Source: G963555815 sp965249615 [NCBI: bacterium]
GTDB taxonomy: Bacteria > UBA8248 > JACPRG01
Direction of reading: 5' to 3'
NCBI GenBank assembly: GCA_965249615.1
Contig: CBDFMI010000005.1
Coordinates: 186,001-250,000, forward strand
Length of the DNA: 64,000 nucleotides
Below the pieces are notes generated by a model that saw only the letters and a program-made list of their open reading frames with translations, was not told the origin of the DNA and ran no database searches. The translations under genes were made by a program, and so were the position numbers. Positions 48,083-56,342 of this stretch are shown one piece after another (positions within the stretch are counted from its first letter, which is position 1; each line of letters starts with the position of its first letter).

Positions 48083-48150
48083 TTGACAGCCAAGGGGCGG
48101 ACTGGTTACCATGGATTTACGCGGACGTAACAACGAGGCAGGTCTCGTTG
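48083..48150 (+). promoter_or_regulatory. Promoter region with operator-like inverted repeat before the metallo-hydrolase gene
   Basis: TTGACA at 48083-48088 with TACCAT at 48107-48112 (18-base spacer). A perfect seven-base inverted repeat follows, CAACGAG (48131-48137) and CTCGTTG (48144-48150), with a six-base loop. A second TTGACA starts at 48148. The repeat may be a repressor site or an RNA hairpin. Confidence 0.45.
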
Positions 48151-48190
48151 ACAGTCGGCGCCAAACGATTACGGATTTGGGGAGGTATTT

Positions 48191-49147
48191 ATGTTGAGAA
48201 AGGCTGTTTTCACCGTAGTGGGTATTTTCGTGTTTTTGTCCCTGGCCTCGGCCCAGCCCGAATACGCCCCCGTTCCCGACGGAGCGAAGGGTCCCGCTAT
48301 CCCGGAAACAGGATATTTGGTCTCGGGGATTCGCGACGGGGTTTATTCGGTGACCAATGGCGTCTATCAAGCGCTGATTATCACCACTGGAAAAGGCGTC
48401 ATCATGGTGGATGCGCCCCCGAGCATTGGAGAAAATTTGCTGAAGGCAGTCTCAGATGTCACGAGTGAGCCGGTCAAATTTTTTATTTATAGCCACGAAC
48501 ACAAAGATCACGTGGGCGCCGCGGCCCTTTTTGAAGGCGCAACCTATGTTTCCCACGAGAAAACGGCAGAACACCTGACGAGGGCCAACGACCCGGGCCG
48601 CCCGGTGCCCTCGGTCACTTTTACGGACGATCACACAATCAAGCTGGGGAGTAAAAGGGTAGAGCTATCTAATAAAGGTGGAAATCACACGCCCGGAAAC
48701 TCATTTATCCACTTGCCAAAGCAGAAGATATTGATGCTGGTTGACGTCGTTTATCCTGGTTGGGTGCCTTTCAAGAGTTTCGCTGAGGCGAAGGATGTGG
48801 GGAGGTATATCGAAGCGCACGATCAGATATTGGAGTACGACTTCGAGCACTTCGTCGGAGGACATCTCACCCGCCTAGGCACTCGCCAAGACGTCGAGAT
48901 CGCAAAAGAGTACGTTTTGGACGTCAAAGCCAACGCTCAGAACGCGATTGAGACCGTTGATTTCTCCGCGATAGCGGGAGAAGTCGGTTTTGCAAACCCG
49001 TTCGCCCTGTTCAAGACTTACTTGGACACGCTCGCAAATACGTGCACCAACGCGACGACGCCGAAGTGGGTTGATAAATTGGGGGGGACGGATGTTTATA
49101 CCTTTGATCACTGCCTCTCGATGCACTTCCATCTGAGCATCGACTAG
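48191..49147 (+). CDS. Secreted metallo-beta-lactamase-fold hydrolase
   Basis: 318 residues, GGGGAGG site upstream. A signal peptide (KAVFTVVGIFVFLSLASAQ) directs it to the periplasm. The metal motif is YSHEHKDHVGAA (HxHxDH), with NHTPGNSFI and GGHLTRLG supplying later ligands. Its DNA is clearly poorer in GC than its neighbours and its codon choice differs, and it lies right behind tRNA-Pro and a terminator. This suggests acquisition by transfer. Unlike most genes here it is not in an operon. Substrate unknown; it is not a recognised beta-lactamase. Confidence 0.88.
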   Translation: MLRKAVFTVVGIFVFLSLASAQPEYAPVPDGAKGPAIPETGYLVSGIRDGVYSVTNGVYQALIITTGKGVIMVDAPPSIGENLLKAVSDVTSEPVKFFIYSHEHKDHVGAAALFEGATYVSHEKTAEHLTRANDPGRPVPSVTFTDDHTIKLGSKRVELSNKGGNHTPGNSFIHLPKQKILMLVDVVYPGWVPFKSFAEAKDVGRYIEAHDQILEYDFEHFVGGHLTRLGTRQDVEIAKEYVLDVKANAQNAIETVDFSAIAGEVGFANPFALFKTYLDTLANTCTNATTPKWVDKLGGTDVYTFDHCLSMHFHLSID

Positions 49148-49276
49148 AGAAAGCTCAGTTATAGAGAGGCTGTGAGTTCATAAACGGGGTTTATGTTATC
49201 CGGCCCAGAGGAAATAGGCGGCGGCCGTCCGTGAGCGCAGCTCCATCCGAATGACCTCTTGTCCTGTGGACTCCCT

Positions 49277-49666
49277 TTATTCATCCAGGACAGCGATGGC
49301 CTCGATCTCTACCAGTATGTCCGGGCGAGCGAGGGTCGCCTGGACCGTGGATCGGCTCGGCTTGTTGCTGCCAGGGAAATATTTGGCGTAGACTTCGTTC
49401 ATGGCCTGGAAGTTCCGTATGTCGGCCAGGAACACGGTGCATTTGACCACGTCTTCCATCTTGGCCCCCCCCTCTGCGAGGACAGCCTGGACGTTTTTCA
49501 TCACCTGATCCGTCTGGGCCGGGACGTCGCCAGGACCGACCAGATTGCCCTGGACATCCATGGGTATCTGGCCGGACGTGAAAACGAACCCTCCTTGCTT
49601 GACACCTGGGGAGTAGGGGTTTTTGGGGACAGCGACGCTTGAGGGCTGAAGGGGAGTTTTTGGCAT
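49277..49666 (-). CDS. RidA/YjgF-family enamine/imine deaminase
   Basis: 129 residues from the ATG at 49666, which has AAGGAG upstream; the longer frame is not family-like. Signatures: PYSPGVKQGGFVFTSGQIP, QTDQVMKNVQAVLAEGG, KCTVFLADI and PSRSTVQATLARPDILVEIE, with the catalytic Arg in SRST. RidA hydrolyses reactive 2-aminoacrylate released by PLP enzymes. It converges on the metallo-hydrolase. Confidence 0.95.
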   Translation of the reverse strand: MPKTPLQPSSVAVPKNPYSPGVKQGGFVFTSGQIPMDVQGNLVGPGDVPAQTDQVMKNVQAVLAEGGAKMEDVVKCTVFLADIRNFQAMNEVYAKYFPGSNKPSRSTVQATLARPDILVEIEAIAVLDE

Positions 49667-50202
49667 CTTCTGTCTCCTTGCGTAGAGTTGAAACCGGCTT
49701 GATTGGAAAAGGCGTCTCACCTGGGAAGGGCGGATGAGGAGTGTAAGCAATAGGGGTAAAGGGCACAAGGGGGAATCCCTGACGATGGGCCCATGCGCTG
49801 AGAGAAAAGCGGCGTTTGAAGGTGGGAGAAGGGGTGGCTGAGCGGGCCAAGTGGATAAAGCGGCTTAGCCGACGCCGGCTCCGGATCCCGCCCGGGGGGG
49901 GGGAGATTCCTGAAAAGGGGAAGGATCCGCAGGCTGCGCGCCGGCTTGGCAAGGAGGAGGCGCGGCGGGCCCTTTACGACCCCGACGAGGTAGAGGACGG
50001 GGGGAAAGAGTCGGCCGAGGACGAGACGAATCTGGAGGAAAGAGGAAGGGGAGGGGCCTGGGAAGACGCAATAGTCCTAAGGCGGATCCCGCAGCCCATC
50101 TCCTCGTGAGCCGTTGCCGAGAGATCATCGAAAGGAAAAGGGCGAGTTGAGGACAAGAGATCGGGGGCGCAACCCCCTAAGGGTCTTCTTCAGTAGAGGG
50201 AA
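49667..50202. other. Intergenic stretch between ridA and the M16 peptidase gene
   Basis: About 540 bases. The only long open frame on the plus strand (49816-50109, starting TTG) is Arg/Glu/Gly-rich, has no ribosome binding site and matches no family I know, so I do not call it as a gene. A G5/C5 hairpin lies near 50163-50177. Promoters of ridA (minus) and the peptidase (plus) must lie here but I cannot assign them. Confidence 0.5.
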
Positions 50203-50211
50203 TTGGAGCGG

Positions 50212-51462
50212 ATGACGCTTCGGCAAGCCACACTCAGCAACGGCATCCGCCTGGTCACTGAGGCCCGAGAGACGGAGGCCGTCGCCCTTCATATCTACTT
50301 TGGCTGCGGAGGCCGACACGAGCCTGACGAAGTGGTCGGTGTATCCCACGCCCTGGAGCACATGATCTTCAAGGGGACGCCGACGCGGACCCATTTCCAG
50401 ATTGCCCAGGAGATGGAGGGGGTGGGTGCCTCCATCAACGCCAACACCGGGGCCGAGCGGACCTGCTATCACTTTCTGGCCCCGGCTGAGGTGGTCCCCC
50501 AGGTCCTGGAGGTCTACGCTGATGCCGTGAATAACAGCCTCCTTGATGACGCGGAGTGGGAAAAGGAGCGAAAGGTCATCCTGGAAGAGCTCAAGATGTA
50601 TGAGGACATGCCCCGCATCTGGGTCAGCGACCGGCTGGAGACCACCATGTTTAATCTTCAAGTCGGGATCATCGGAGACCGCGATACCATCCAGAGCATC
50701 AAGACCCACCACATGCGTGAGCTGATGGAGCGGTGGTATCGGCCTGAGAACGCCGTCATCTCCGTGGCAGGCCGAGTCGATCATGACTCCATCCTAGACC
50801 TCGTTGAGAAAGCTTTTGGGGAGCGATGGCAAAAAGCTCCCCTTCCAACCCTGCCCAAGCTCCCGGAGAAAAGCCGCCAACGCATGTGCTCGATTGTGCG
50901 CCAGACAGACCAGGTGAATCTTGCCATCGGTTTTCGAGCCCACGGCCACACCCACCCAAGGCTTGCGGCGCTCCGTCTCCTGAATGACATTCTGGGCGGT
51001 AAAATGTCGAGTCGGCTCTTTGAAGAGGTCCGCGAGAAAAGAGGTCTGGCCTACAGCGTAGGCTCGAGCGTTGACCCGTTCATAGATACAGGCTACGTTG
51101 AGCTGAAAGCGGGGGTTGCCCTTGAGAAGACGGTGGAGGCGAGCCGCGTTATCCTCTCCGAGGCCGCCAGGCTTCGTGAAGAGCTTGTCCCGCAGGAGGA
51201 GCTCACGGCAGCCAAGCGCCACCTTCGGGGCCTTATCTTGGTGGAGGAAGAGTCGTCGGAATTTGCAGGTCGAAACGGGTCAACCTGGCTTTTAGAGGGA
51301 CGGGTCCACACCGTGGAGGAAGAACTGGCTGAACTGGACCAGGTGGAGGTCGAGGATCTGCAACAGGTTGCCCAAGAGGTCTTTCGAGATGAAGAGCTCA
51401 CCGCTGCCTTCATCGCAGAGAAGGACCTGAGCGAAGATCTGGCGCCGGCCCTCCACATCTAG
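50212..51462 (+). CDS. M16-family zinc metallopeptidase (processing-peptidase-like)
   Basis: 416 residues from the ATG at 50212 (GGAG eight bases upstream; TTG 50203 is an alternative). The inverted zinc motif HALEHMIFKGT (HxxEH) lies near residue 48, and the distal Glu is in EKERKVILEELKMYEDMP. The C-terminal half carries the R/Y substrate segment (EEVREKRGLAYSVGS). Bacterial M16B enzymes are cytoplasmic or periplasmic oligopeptidases; no signal peptide is visible here, so it is probably cytoplasmic. Confidence 0.93.
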   Translation: MTLRQATLSNGIRLVTEARETEAVALHIYFGCGGRHEPDEVVGVSHALEHMIFKGTPTRTHFQIAQEMEGVGASINANTGAERTCYHFLAPAEVVPQVLEVYADAVNNSLLDDAEWEKERKVILEELKMYEDMPRIWVSDRLETTMFNLQVGIIGDRDTIQSIKTHHMRELMERWYRPENAVISVAGRVDHDSILDLVEKAFGERWQKAPLPTLPKLPEKSRQRMCSIVRQTDQVNLAIGFRAHGHTHPRLAALRLLNDILGGKMSSRLFEEVREKRGLAYSVGSSVDPFIDTGYVELKAGVALEKTVEASRVILSEAARLREELVPQEELTAAKRHLRGLILVEEESSEFAGRNGSTWLLEGRVHTVEEELAELDQVEVEDLQQVAQEVFRDEELTAAFIAEKDLSEDLAPALHI

Positions 51463-51575
51463 CAGGGGCCTTCGCGGTCATGCGCAGGCGAGGAGCAGAA
51501 TTGGCAATATTTAAGGAAGGGAAGACCTGTAAAATCCTGTGTGCCCCAGAAAACCCTGCTGGGGAGAAAGGATTT

Positions 51576-52934
51576 ATGATTTTTGTCGCATCTTTCCGCC
51601 GCCGGGTGGCCCGTTGGCTCTTCCTTCCCCTTCTTTTCGCTACCCCGGGGATGGGGGCGACTCAGGAATCTTCCTGTCCGGGGGCGGCGGCTCATTTCCT
51701 TGAAGCGGCCGAAGGCACCGAGGACCCCGTCGCCCGGCAATCCCTTCTTGAGCAGGCGATTGATCTTTGTCCTGAGGACCCCGAACCCTATTTGCTCCTT
51801 GGGCGTCTCTACCAGTCTTTGAACCTTAAATCCAGGGCCAGGAGGGCTTACGCCGAAGCCCTGGGACGGGTGCCGCACCTGCGGGAAATTCTTCGAGAGA
51901 TGAGCGAGCTTGACCCCGGGAGTCAAGACGACTCCCTTTTGCAGGCCCTCCTCTCTTCCGAGGCCGGAAAGAGGGTGGCGCTTCCTCCCCAGGAGTCGGC
52001 CGAGGAATTGCTGGTGAAGGAGCCGACGGATCCTAAGGCGCGATTGACCCTTGCTGAGGAGCTGGCAAGCCGGGGTCAAGAGATGTTGCTTCAGAATCTG
52101 CCCGGTCTCCCCCTCATTCAAAGGGCCGTCGAGCTCGCCCCGGACTATGGAAGGGCGCGCGAGCTCTTGGTGGAACACCACCGGACGCTTGGGGATTATC
52201 ACTACAACGGTGAGCTGTATGAAAAGGCCTTGGCTCAATACCTCAAGGGTCTTGAGTATGACTCAGGGGATCCCCTTCTTCACCTCCAAGCCGCGGAGAG
52301 CTATAGCCGTCTTGAAGACCGTGAGGAGAACGCCCTGGACCACTATCGAGAGGCTGACCAGGTATTTGCCTCACGGGTTGAGGAGATGAGTGAAGAAGAG
52401 CAGAGATCTCTACAGGAGCGGATCAAACGCGGCCTGACTCGTCTGGACGATACGCAGCCCGAATACCGTCAGGCCCAGGGGGCCCGCGTTCACACCGAGG
52501 GAAGACAATTGCTCGCCCGGGGAGATTACGAAGCGGCCTCCAGGACTCTGAAGGATGCCATTGGTTGGACCCCTGGAAACGCCCTCATACACTTCGATCT
52601 AGCCACCGCCCTGAAACAGCTTCCACCCCACCGGGAGGAGGCCCTGAGCCAGTTTCAGCGCGCCTTGTCTCTCTTTGAGACCCATCCTCCGCCCGAAGTG
52701 GCTTCCCGGGTAGACCGTTTCAAGGCGCGAACCCAGATCGAGATCGATCACCTGTCTGGTCAAACCGGATCCTTGACCTACATCCTGCGTCAGCTGGCCG
52801 TGGGGGCCCAAGCCCGAGCCCTAGAGATAGGGCTCTTCGTTCTCTCCTTCGGGGCCATCGGGGCCTACCTTCTGCGGGCGGGACTCCGCTTCAGCGGAGG
52901 AGACGCTGATGCCCCTGATGCCGAGGGGACCTGA
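51576..52934 (+). CDS. TPR-repeat protein with signal sequence and C-terminal membrane helix
   Basis: 452 residues from the ATG at 51576 (AAAGGA upstream). A signal or anchor (ARWLFLPLLFATPGMGA) is followed by several tetratricopeptide repeats, e.g. residues 40-90 (QAIDLCPEDPEPYLLLGRLY) and 170-320. A C-terminal membrane helix (IGLFVLSFGAIGAYLLRAGL) closes it. The protein should lie in the periplasm or envelope and scaffold other proteins. No catalytic domain is seen. Its 3' end overlaps the convergent gene by 70 bases. Confidence 0.85.
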   Translation: MIFVASFRRRVARWLFLPLLFATPGMGATQESSCPGAAAHFLEAAEGTEDPVARQSLLEQAIDLCPEDPEPYLLLGRLYQSLNLKSRARRAYAEALGRVPHLREILREMSELDPGSQDDSLLQALLSSEAGKRVALPPQESAEELLVKEPTDPKARLTLAEELASRGQEMLLQNLPGLPLIQRAVELAPDYGRARELLVEHHRTLGDYHYNGELYEKALAQYLKGLEYDSGDPLLHLQAAESYSRLEDREENALDHYREADQVFASRVEEMSEEEQRSLQERIKRGLTRLDDTQPEYRQAQGARVHTEGRQLLARGDYEAASRTLKDAIGWTPGNALIHFDLATALKQLPPHREEALSQFQRALSLFETHPPPEVASRVDRFKARTQIEIDHLSGQTGSLTYILRQLAVGAQARALEIGLFVLSFGAIGAYLLRAGLRFSGGDADAPDAEGT

Positions 52935-53314
52935 GACCGATCCCACCCAATAGACGCGCAGGGGACCCGGAGGGGGGATTGGGAGGCTAAGGTCACCACC
53001 CAACAGTCATTCACCCAGCGGTCGAACCTCCAGATCCGGTCAAAGACATAGACGTGCTTGACCTCGTAGGTGCCCGGCCCGCTTCGGCGGGCGAGCCAGT
53101 CATAGGAGCGGGCGTCGACGTTGTAGGCCGAGGCGGTGAGGTTTGTAGGCAGGCGGAGCTGGACGATCTCAATGGCCTGGGTGCGCTCCCGGGCCTCTTG
53201 AAGGTTCTTCCACCAGCGGGCCCCCCCGATCACCAGGAGAGCGGTGGTGAGGAGACCCAGGCCTATGAGGAGTCCAGGACCGCGCGACCGGGCGATTTTT
53301 GTCTCCCCCGACAT
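52865..53314 (-). CDS. Hypothetical single-pass membrane protein
   Basis: 149 residues with an N-terminal membrane helix (LLIGLGLLTTALLVIGGARWW) and a predicted extracytoplasmic domain (YNVDARSYDWLARRSGPGTY, KHVYVFDRIWRFDRW). I do not recognise the family. It starts three bases after the glycosyltransferase stop on the same strand, so it may help that enzyme. The last 23 residues overlap the convergent TPR gene and are low-complexity, so a frameshift near the end is possible. Confidence 0.65.
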   Translation of the reverse strand: MSGETKIARSRGPGLLIGLGLLTTALLVIGGARWWKNLQEARERTQAIEIVQLRLPTNLTASAYNVDARSYDWLARRSGPGTYEVKHVYVFDRIWRFDRWVNDCWVVTLASQSPLRVPCASIGWDRSQVPSASGASASPPLKRSPARRR

Positions 53315-53317
53315 GAC

Positions 53318-54034
53318 TCAAAAGCGGTGCTTTCGAAGCAGGATGGCCCAAAGATACCAACGAAAGTAACTGCGGGCCACGCGGAATATCCGAAAGCTGG
53401 ATGTTCCAAGTGTCCGGCCTCGCCAGACGGTCGGAACCTCTGTGATGCGGTGGCCCTTTAAAAAGGCCTTGACGCAGATCTCCAGGGACGAAGCGAAGCC
53501 CGCCTCCTCCAAGGGGGTTCTGTTCAGGACTTCGGTCCGGTACATTTTAAATGCGTTGCTCACGTCGTGCGTGGGAATCCCCGTAAGACGCTTGAGAGAG
53601 GCACAGACGAAGCGCGAAAACACCCCTTGAAGCCACGGTCCTCCCAGGCGCTCGCCTCCCGGCATGTACCGAGAGGCACAAACGACATCATAACCCTCCT
53701 CGATTTTCTCATACATCTTCTCGATTGTGTGAGGGTCATCGGCCGCGTCCGCCATCAGTACCACGGTGACCGGCGTGTGCACCTCCTCGAATCCCGACCG
53801 CAGGGCGTTAGTGATCCCGCGAGGCCGCTGGCTTGAGACGAGTCGCAGGTGGGGATACCGGGCCGACATCTGATGGACGACCTGGGCGGTCCCGTCATCA
53901 GAGCTGTCGTCTACGACAATGACCTCATGGGGAAGGCCCAGGACCCCCTCCAGGGATTCCAGGGTCTCTCCAATCGTCTCCTCCTCGTTGAGCGCCGGGA
54001 TGACGACGGTGAGCTTGGGATCTTCAGACATCAT
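53318..54034 (-). CDS. Family 2 glycosyltransferase (polyprenyl/dolichol-phosphate mannosyltransferase-like)
   Basis: 238 residues from the ATG at 54034 (a second ATG follows; AAGGGGTG upstream). GT-A motifs: VVIPALNEEETIGETLESL, VIVVDDSSDDGT and the DxD-like MADAADDP. HDVSNAFKMYR and a C-terminal membrane-proximal WRGRTLGTSSF are as in DPM1/polyprenyl-phosphate sugar transferases. It should move a sugar onto a lipid carrier at the inner membrane. A long structured RNA region lies upstream. Confidence 0.9.
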   Translation of the reverse strand: MMSEDPKLTVVIPALNEEETIGETLESLEGVLGLPHEVIVVDDSSDDGTAQVVHQMSARYPHLRLVSSQRPRGITNALRSGFEEVHTPVTVVLMADAADDPHTIEKMYEKIEEGYDVVCASRYMPGGERLGGPWLQGVFSRFVCASLKRLTGIPTHDVSNAFKMYRTEVLNRTPLEEAGFASSLEICVKAFLKGHRITEVPTVWRGRTLGTSSFRIFRVARSYFRWYLWAILLRKHRF

Positions 54035-54135
54035 ACACCCCTTCACGAAAGGCAGCCGCCCCTTCACCCCACCGGTTTGAGAGATGGGGAGAGGGAAATT
54101 TTAATTCATTGTTTGGGAAAGAAAAGAAAATTGAG

Positions 54136-54165
54136 AAAAAAGCCCCTCTTCAAAAGAAGAGAGGC
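54136..54165 (-). terminator. Minus-strand intrinsic terminator upstream of the glycosyltransferase gene
   Basis: A ten-pair stem (54142-54151 with 54156-54165) with a four-base loop, followed on the minus strand by six T. One pair is a G-U only when read on the minus strand (C-A on the other), which supports this orientation. There is no gene directly upstream that it would end. Confidence 0.75.
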
Positions 54166-54408
54166 AGCGCAGGCGAGCCCACAGTGTTTCCTTCTGAAGG
54201 GCAGTGCGCCCTTCCTTCGGCAGCCATTGGCAGAGCCGGGGCAAAAAGCCCTCGGTGTCCTGGGTAGGTGCCGTTTGCGCTGGCCGCCGTCCGATTCTCT
54301 TCAGCCTGCCTCCCTGCGTTATGTGCCTGCCAACGAAAGACTCGCCTGCGCCTCTCCCACAAAGCCATCGGTTGGGCAAAAGGGGGCAAACCCAACATCT
54401 TGTGCCCT
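54136..54408 (-). ncRNA. Candidate structured RNA or terminator-controlled leader, class unassigned
   Basis: No protein gene fits 54035-54573, but the minus strand holds a transcription-unit layout: promoter at 54443-54416, start about 54408, and an intrinsic terminator ending in a T run at 54141-54136. The RNA can form a long helix of seven plus nine pairs (54341-54356 with 54159-54177, one 3-base bulge), enclosing about 160 bases. Smaller hairpins include GAAGGGC/GCCCTTC and a TTGGCAG/CTGCCAA pair. The 3' strand of the long helix shares seven bases with the terminator 5' arm, so the two are mutually exclusive. I compared it by eye with 6S, SRP, tmRNA, RNase P, lysine and cobalamin RNAs and found no convincing match. 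It is either an independent RNA or a switch ahead of the glycosyltransferase. Confidence 0.5.
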
Positions 54409-54415
54409 GCTATGC

Positions 54416-54443
54416 AGTAAAAGGCCAAATATTGGCTTGTCAA
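54416..54443 (-). promoter_or_regulatory. Minus-strand promoter with palindrome in the spacer
   Basis: Read on the minus strand, TTGACA (54443-54438), a 16-base spacer and TTTACT (54421-54416). The spacer contains a perfect 13-base palindrome, GCCAA-ATA-TTGGC (54424-54436), a likely operator. The divergent DtxR-gene promoter lies 60 bases away. Confidence 0.55.
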
Positions 54444-54502
54444 GGGAAATATAGGGTGTGATCTGTCAGAAGACGCAGAGGCGACGGGGGAGAATTTTTT
54501 CC

Positions 54503-54531
54503 TTGACAGGCCAGTTGGGCCACGGTATGTT
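54503..54531 (+). promoter_or_regulatory. Strong sigma-70 promoter of the DtxR-family gene
   Basis: TTGACA at 54503-54508, a 17-base spacer and TATGTT at 54526-54531. The start codon is 42 bases further on. This is among the best consensus promoters in the window. Confidence 0.7.
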
Positions 54532-54573
54532 CTGCGGCCAGGACAGAGTTTTGTAAGATAAACAAGGTTCCCG

Positions 54574-55134
54574 ATGCTAACATTTCAAATCAAAAAAGAG
54601 TTCCCCTTCACACCGAGTGAGCAACACTACCTGCGGGCGATATACGAGCTTCAGGAGGAGCAGGGGTACGCCCGGGTCACGGATGTCGCTCGCAAGCTCA
54701 ACATCGGCAAAGGGGCCGTTTCTTTGGCTCTGAAAGGGCTGGTCGAGCGCGATCTGATACGCCACCCCCACTACCAAGTCATCGAGCTCTTGCCCCAGGG
54801 GAAGGTGGCGGCCAAGCAAGTGATGAGCCGGTTTGCCGTCCTCAAACATTTCCTTGAACGGGTTTTAGGCGTCAAAAAGAACATGGCTTACGTTGACGCC
54901 TGCCTGATGGAGCATTTCATCAGTGGCGAAACGCTGGATCGCCTCATTGACCTCATTCGTTTCTTTGAGCTGGAAGATGACCTGGTCCGAGAGGCCGTGC
55001 AGCGGTTTCAGGCCTACCGGCGAACCTGCGAGAGCACGGAGCATTGTCCGATCTGCGAGTTCAACTGCGAGGTGGTCCTTCCCGAGTTGGAGAATTCAGC
55101 TGCGGACCCCGGGCCGGGCCACACGGTGAGGTGA
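54574..55134 (+). CDS. DtxR/MntR-family metal-dependent transcriptional regulator
   Basis: 186 residues. Residues 12-75 are the DtxR helix-turn-helix (SEQHYLRAIYELQEEQGYAR, VTDVARKLNIGKGAVSLALK, GLVERDLIRH). A dimerisation/metal domain follows (LKHFLERVLGV, DACLMEHFISGETLDRL). The C terminus carries a cysteine cluster CESTEHCPICEFNCEVV not seen in classical DtxR, perhaps a metal or iron-sulfur site. It directly precedes an iron ABC importer, so it is probably the iron (or manganese) repressor of this locus. An intrinsic terminator follows. Confidence 0.9.
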   Translation: MLTFQIKKEFPFTPSEQHYLRAIYELQEEQGYARVTDVARKLNIGKGAVSLALKGLVERDLIRHPHYQVIELLPQGKVAAKQVMSRFAVLKHFLERVLGVKKNMAYVDACLMEHFISGETLDRLIDLIRFFELEDDLVREAVQRFQAYRRTCESTEHCPICEFNCEVVLPELENSAADPGPGHTVR

Positions 55135-55224
55135 TATCAAGGCCAAAAGTTCCCGAAGGGAACCTTTGCCTGTTCCCAATTCCTGACCAGCTACTTCAGC
55201 CCCATCGAGGCCGCAAGGAAGCCA

Positions 55225-55260
55225 GCCAAGGAAGGGAAAAAATTCCTTTCCCGGCTTTTT
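55225..55260 (+). terminator. Rho-independent terminator between the DtxR gene and the iron importer
   Basis: A nine-pair stem (55230-55238 with 55243-55251) extended by GCC/GGC, a four-A loop and five T at 55256-55260. It separates the regulator from fbpA, or attenuates read-through into it. Confidence 0.8.
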
Positions 55261-55318
55261 CATGAGTGGGAGGCGAGGCACTCGTCAAGCTTCTGTCTCA
55301 TTAGGGAGAAAAAGACTA

Positions 55319-56335
55319 ATGGCACTGTTTAGATCTCGGATGAGTTTTTTTCATGCGATTGCCTGCTTTGCTCTCGCCCCGCTTTTCCTTCTTCTTTGGC
55401 CCCCCTTCTCAGGGGCTCAAGAGCTTGTGGTCTATTCGGGGCGAAAGGAGATTGCCATTAAACCGGTGATCGAGGCCTTCGAGAAGAAGACCGGTATCCG
55501 GGTGGCCTTGAAGATCGGAAAGACGGGCGGGTTCATTAATCAACTCATACAGGAGAGCCGCAACCCGCAAGCCGACGTCTTCATCTCGACGACGGCGGGG
55601 GCGATCATCTCGGTCTCGGATCGGGATCTCTTCCATCCCTATGTTTCCCCGATCGCAAGCTCCATTCCGGACGTCTACAAGGGCCCTGATGGCCTTTGGA
55701 CGGGGATCTCCGGGCGAGCTCGAATCCTGATGTATAACACCCAGCTCATCAAGCCTGAAGAAGTGCCGAGGTCTGTCTTCGAGCTAACGGATCCAAAATA
55801 CCGAGGTCTTCTGGCCATCGCCAGCACTCGCGAGCGGACCACCCTGGGCTGGCTCAGCGCCCTGCTGGACTTCTTGGGCGAGGCAGAGGCCAAGGCCTAT
55901 ATCCAGAAACTTCGGGCCAACGGTCTTCACATCCTTCCAGATAACACGGACGTCCGCCGGGGCGTTGGAAATGGGGAGTTCGCCCTTGGCCTGACGAATT
56001 CCCCGAATTTCCATCTCACCTTGAGGGAGGGGGACCCCGTTGGGGTGGTCTTTCCGGATCAGGGCACTGATCAGATGGGGATACTTATCAATCCCAACAC
56101 GGTTTCCATCGTGAAAGGGGCAGAAAATCTCGACGAGGCCAAGCAGTTTGTGGATTTCATCCTTTCCCCGGAGGTGGCTGGGATCCTTGTTCAAAATGCC
56201 TTCGAGATCCCCCTTCACCCCGATGTGACCCCCGTGGGTGTCCAAGGTCTCGGGGATTTTAGTCCAGCCGCCGTGACCCAAAGCCGACTGGGGTCTCTCG
56301 CTGAGCGCACCCTAGAGATTTTCCCCGACTTCTGA
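55319..56335 (+). CDS. Iron(III) ABC transporter substrate-binding protein (FbpA-like)
   Basis: 338 residues from the ATG at 55319 (AGGGAG upstream). A signal peptide ends near PPFSGAQ. The mature part begins ELVVYSGRKEIAIKPVIEAF, the family-1 periplasmic ferric-binding pattern. PQADVFISTTAGA, NPNTVSIVKGAENLDEAK and the C-terminal FVDFILSPEVAGIL also fit. The FbpA tyrosine pair is not obvious at the usual place, so the ligand set may differ. Permease and ATPase genes follow at once. Other family-1 ligands such as thiamine or phosphonate cannot be fully excluded. Confidence 0.88.
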   Translation: MALFRSRMSFFHAIACFALAPLFLLLWPPFSGAQELVVYSGRKEIAIKPVIEAFEKKTGIRVALKIGKTGGFINQLIQESRNPQADVFISTTAGAIISVSDRDLFHPYVSPIASSIPDVYKGPDGLWTGISGRARILMYNTQLIKPEEVPRSVFELTDPKYRGLLAIASTRERTTLGWLSALLDFLGEAEAKAYIQKLRANGLHILPDNTDVRRGVGNGEFALGLTNSPNFHLTLREGDPVGVVFPDQGTDQMGILINPNTVSIVKGAENLDEAKQFVDFILSPEVAGILVQNAFEIPLHPDVTPVGVQGLGDFSPAAVTQSRLGSLAERTLEIFPDF

Positions 56336-56342
56336 GATATCG

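Noticed and set aside
49816-50109. 97-codon plus-strand frame before the M16 peptidase
   Set aside because: Starts with TTG, lacks a ribosome binding site and is Arg/Glu/Gly-rich with no recognisable pattern.
54159-54356. Identification as 6S, SRP, tmRNA, RNase P or lysine riboswitch RNA
   Set aside because: Size and outer helix would fit 6S, and a CCGAAGGAAG segment recalls SRP or lysine RNAs, but the diagnostic cores of all of them are absent.
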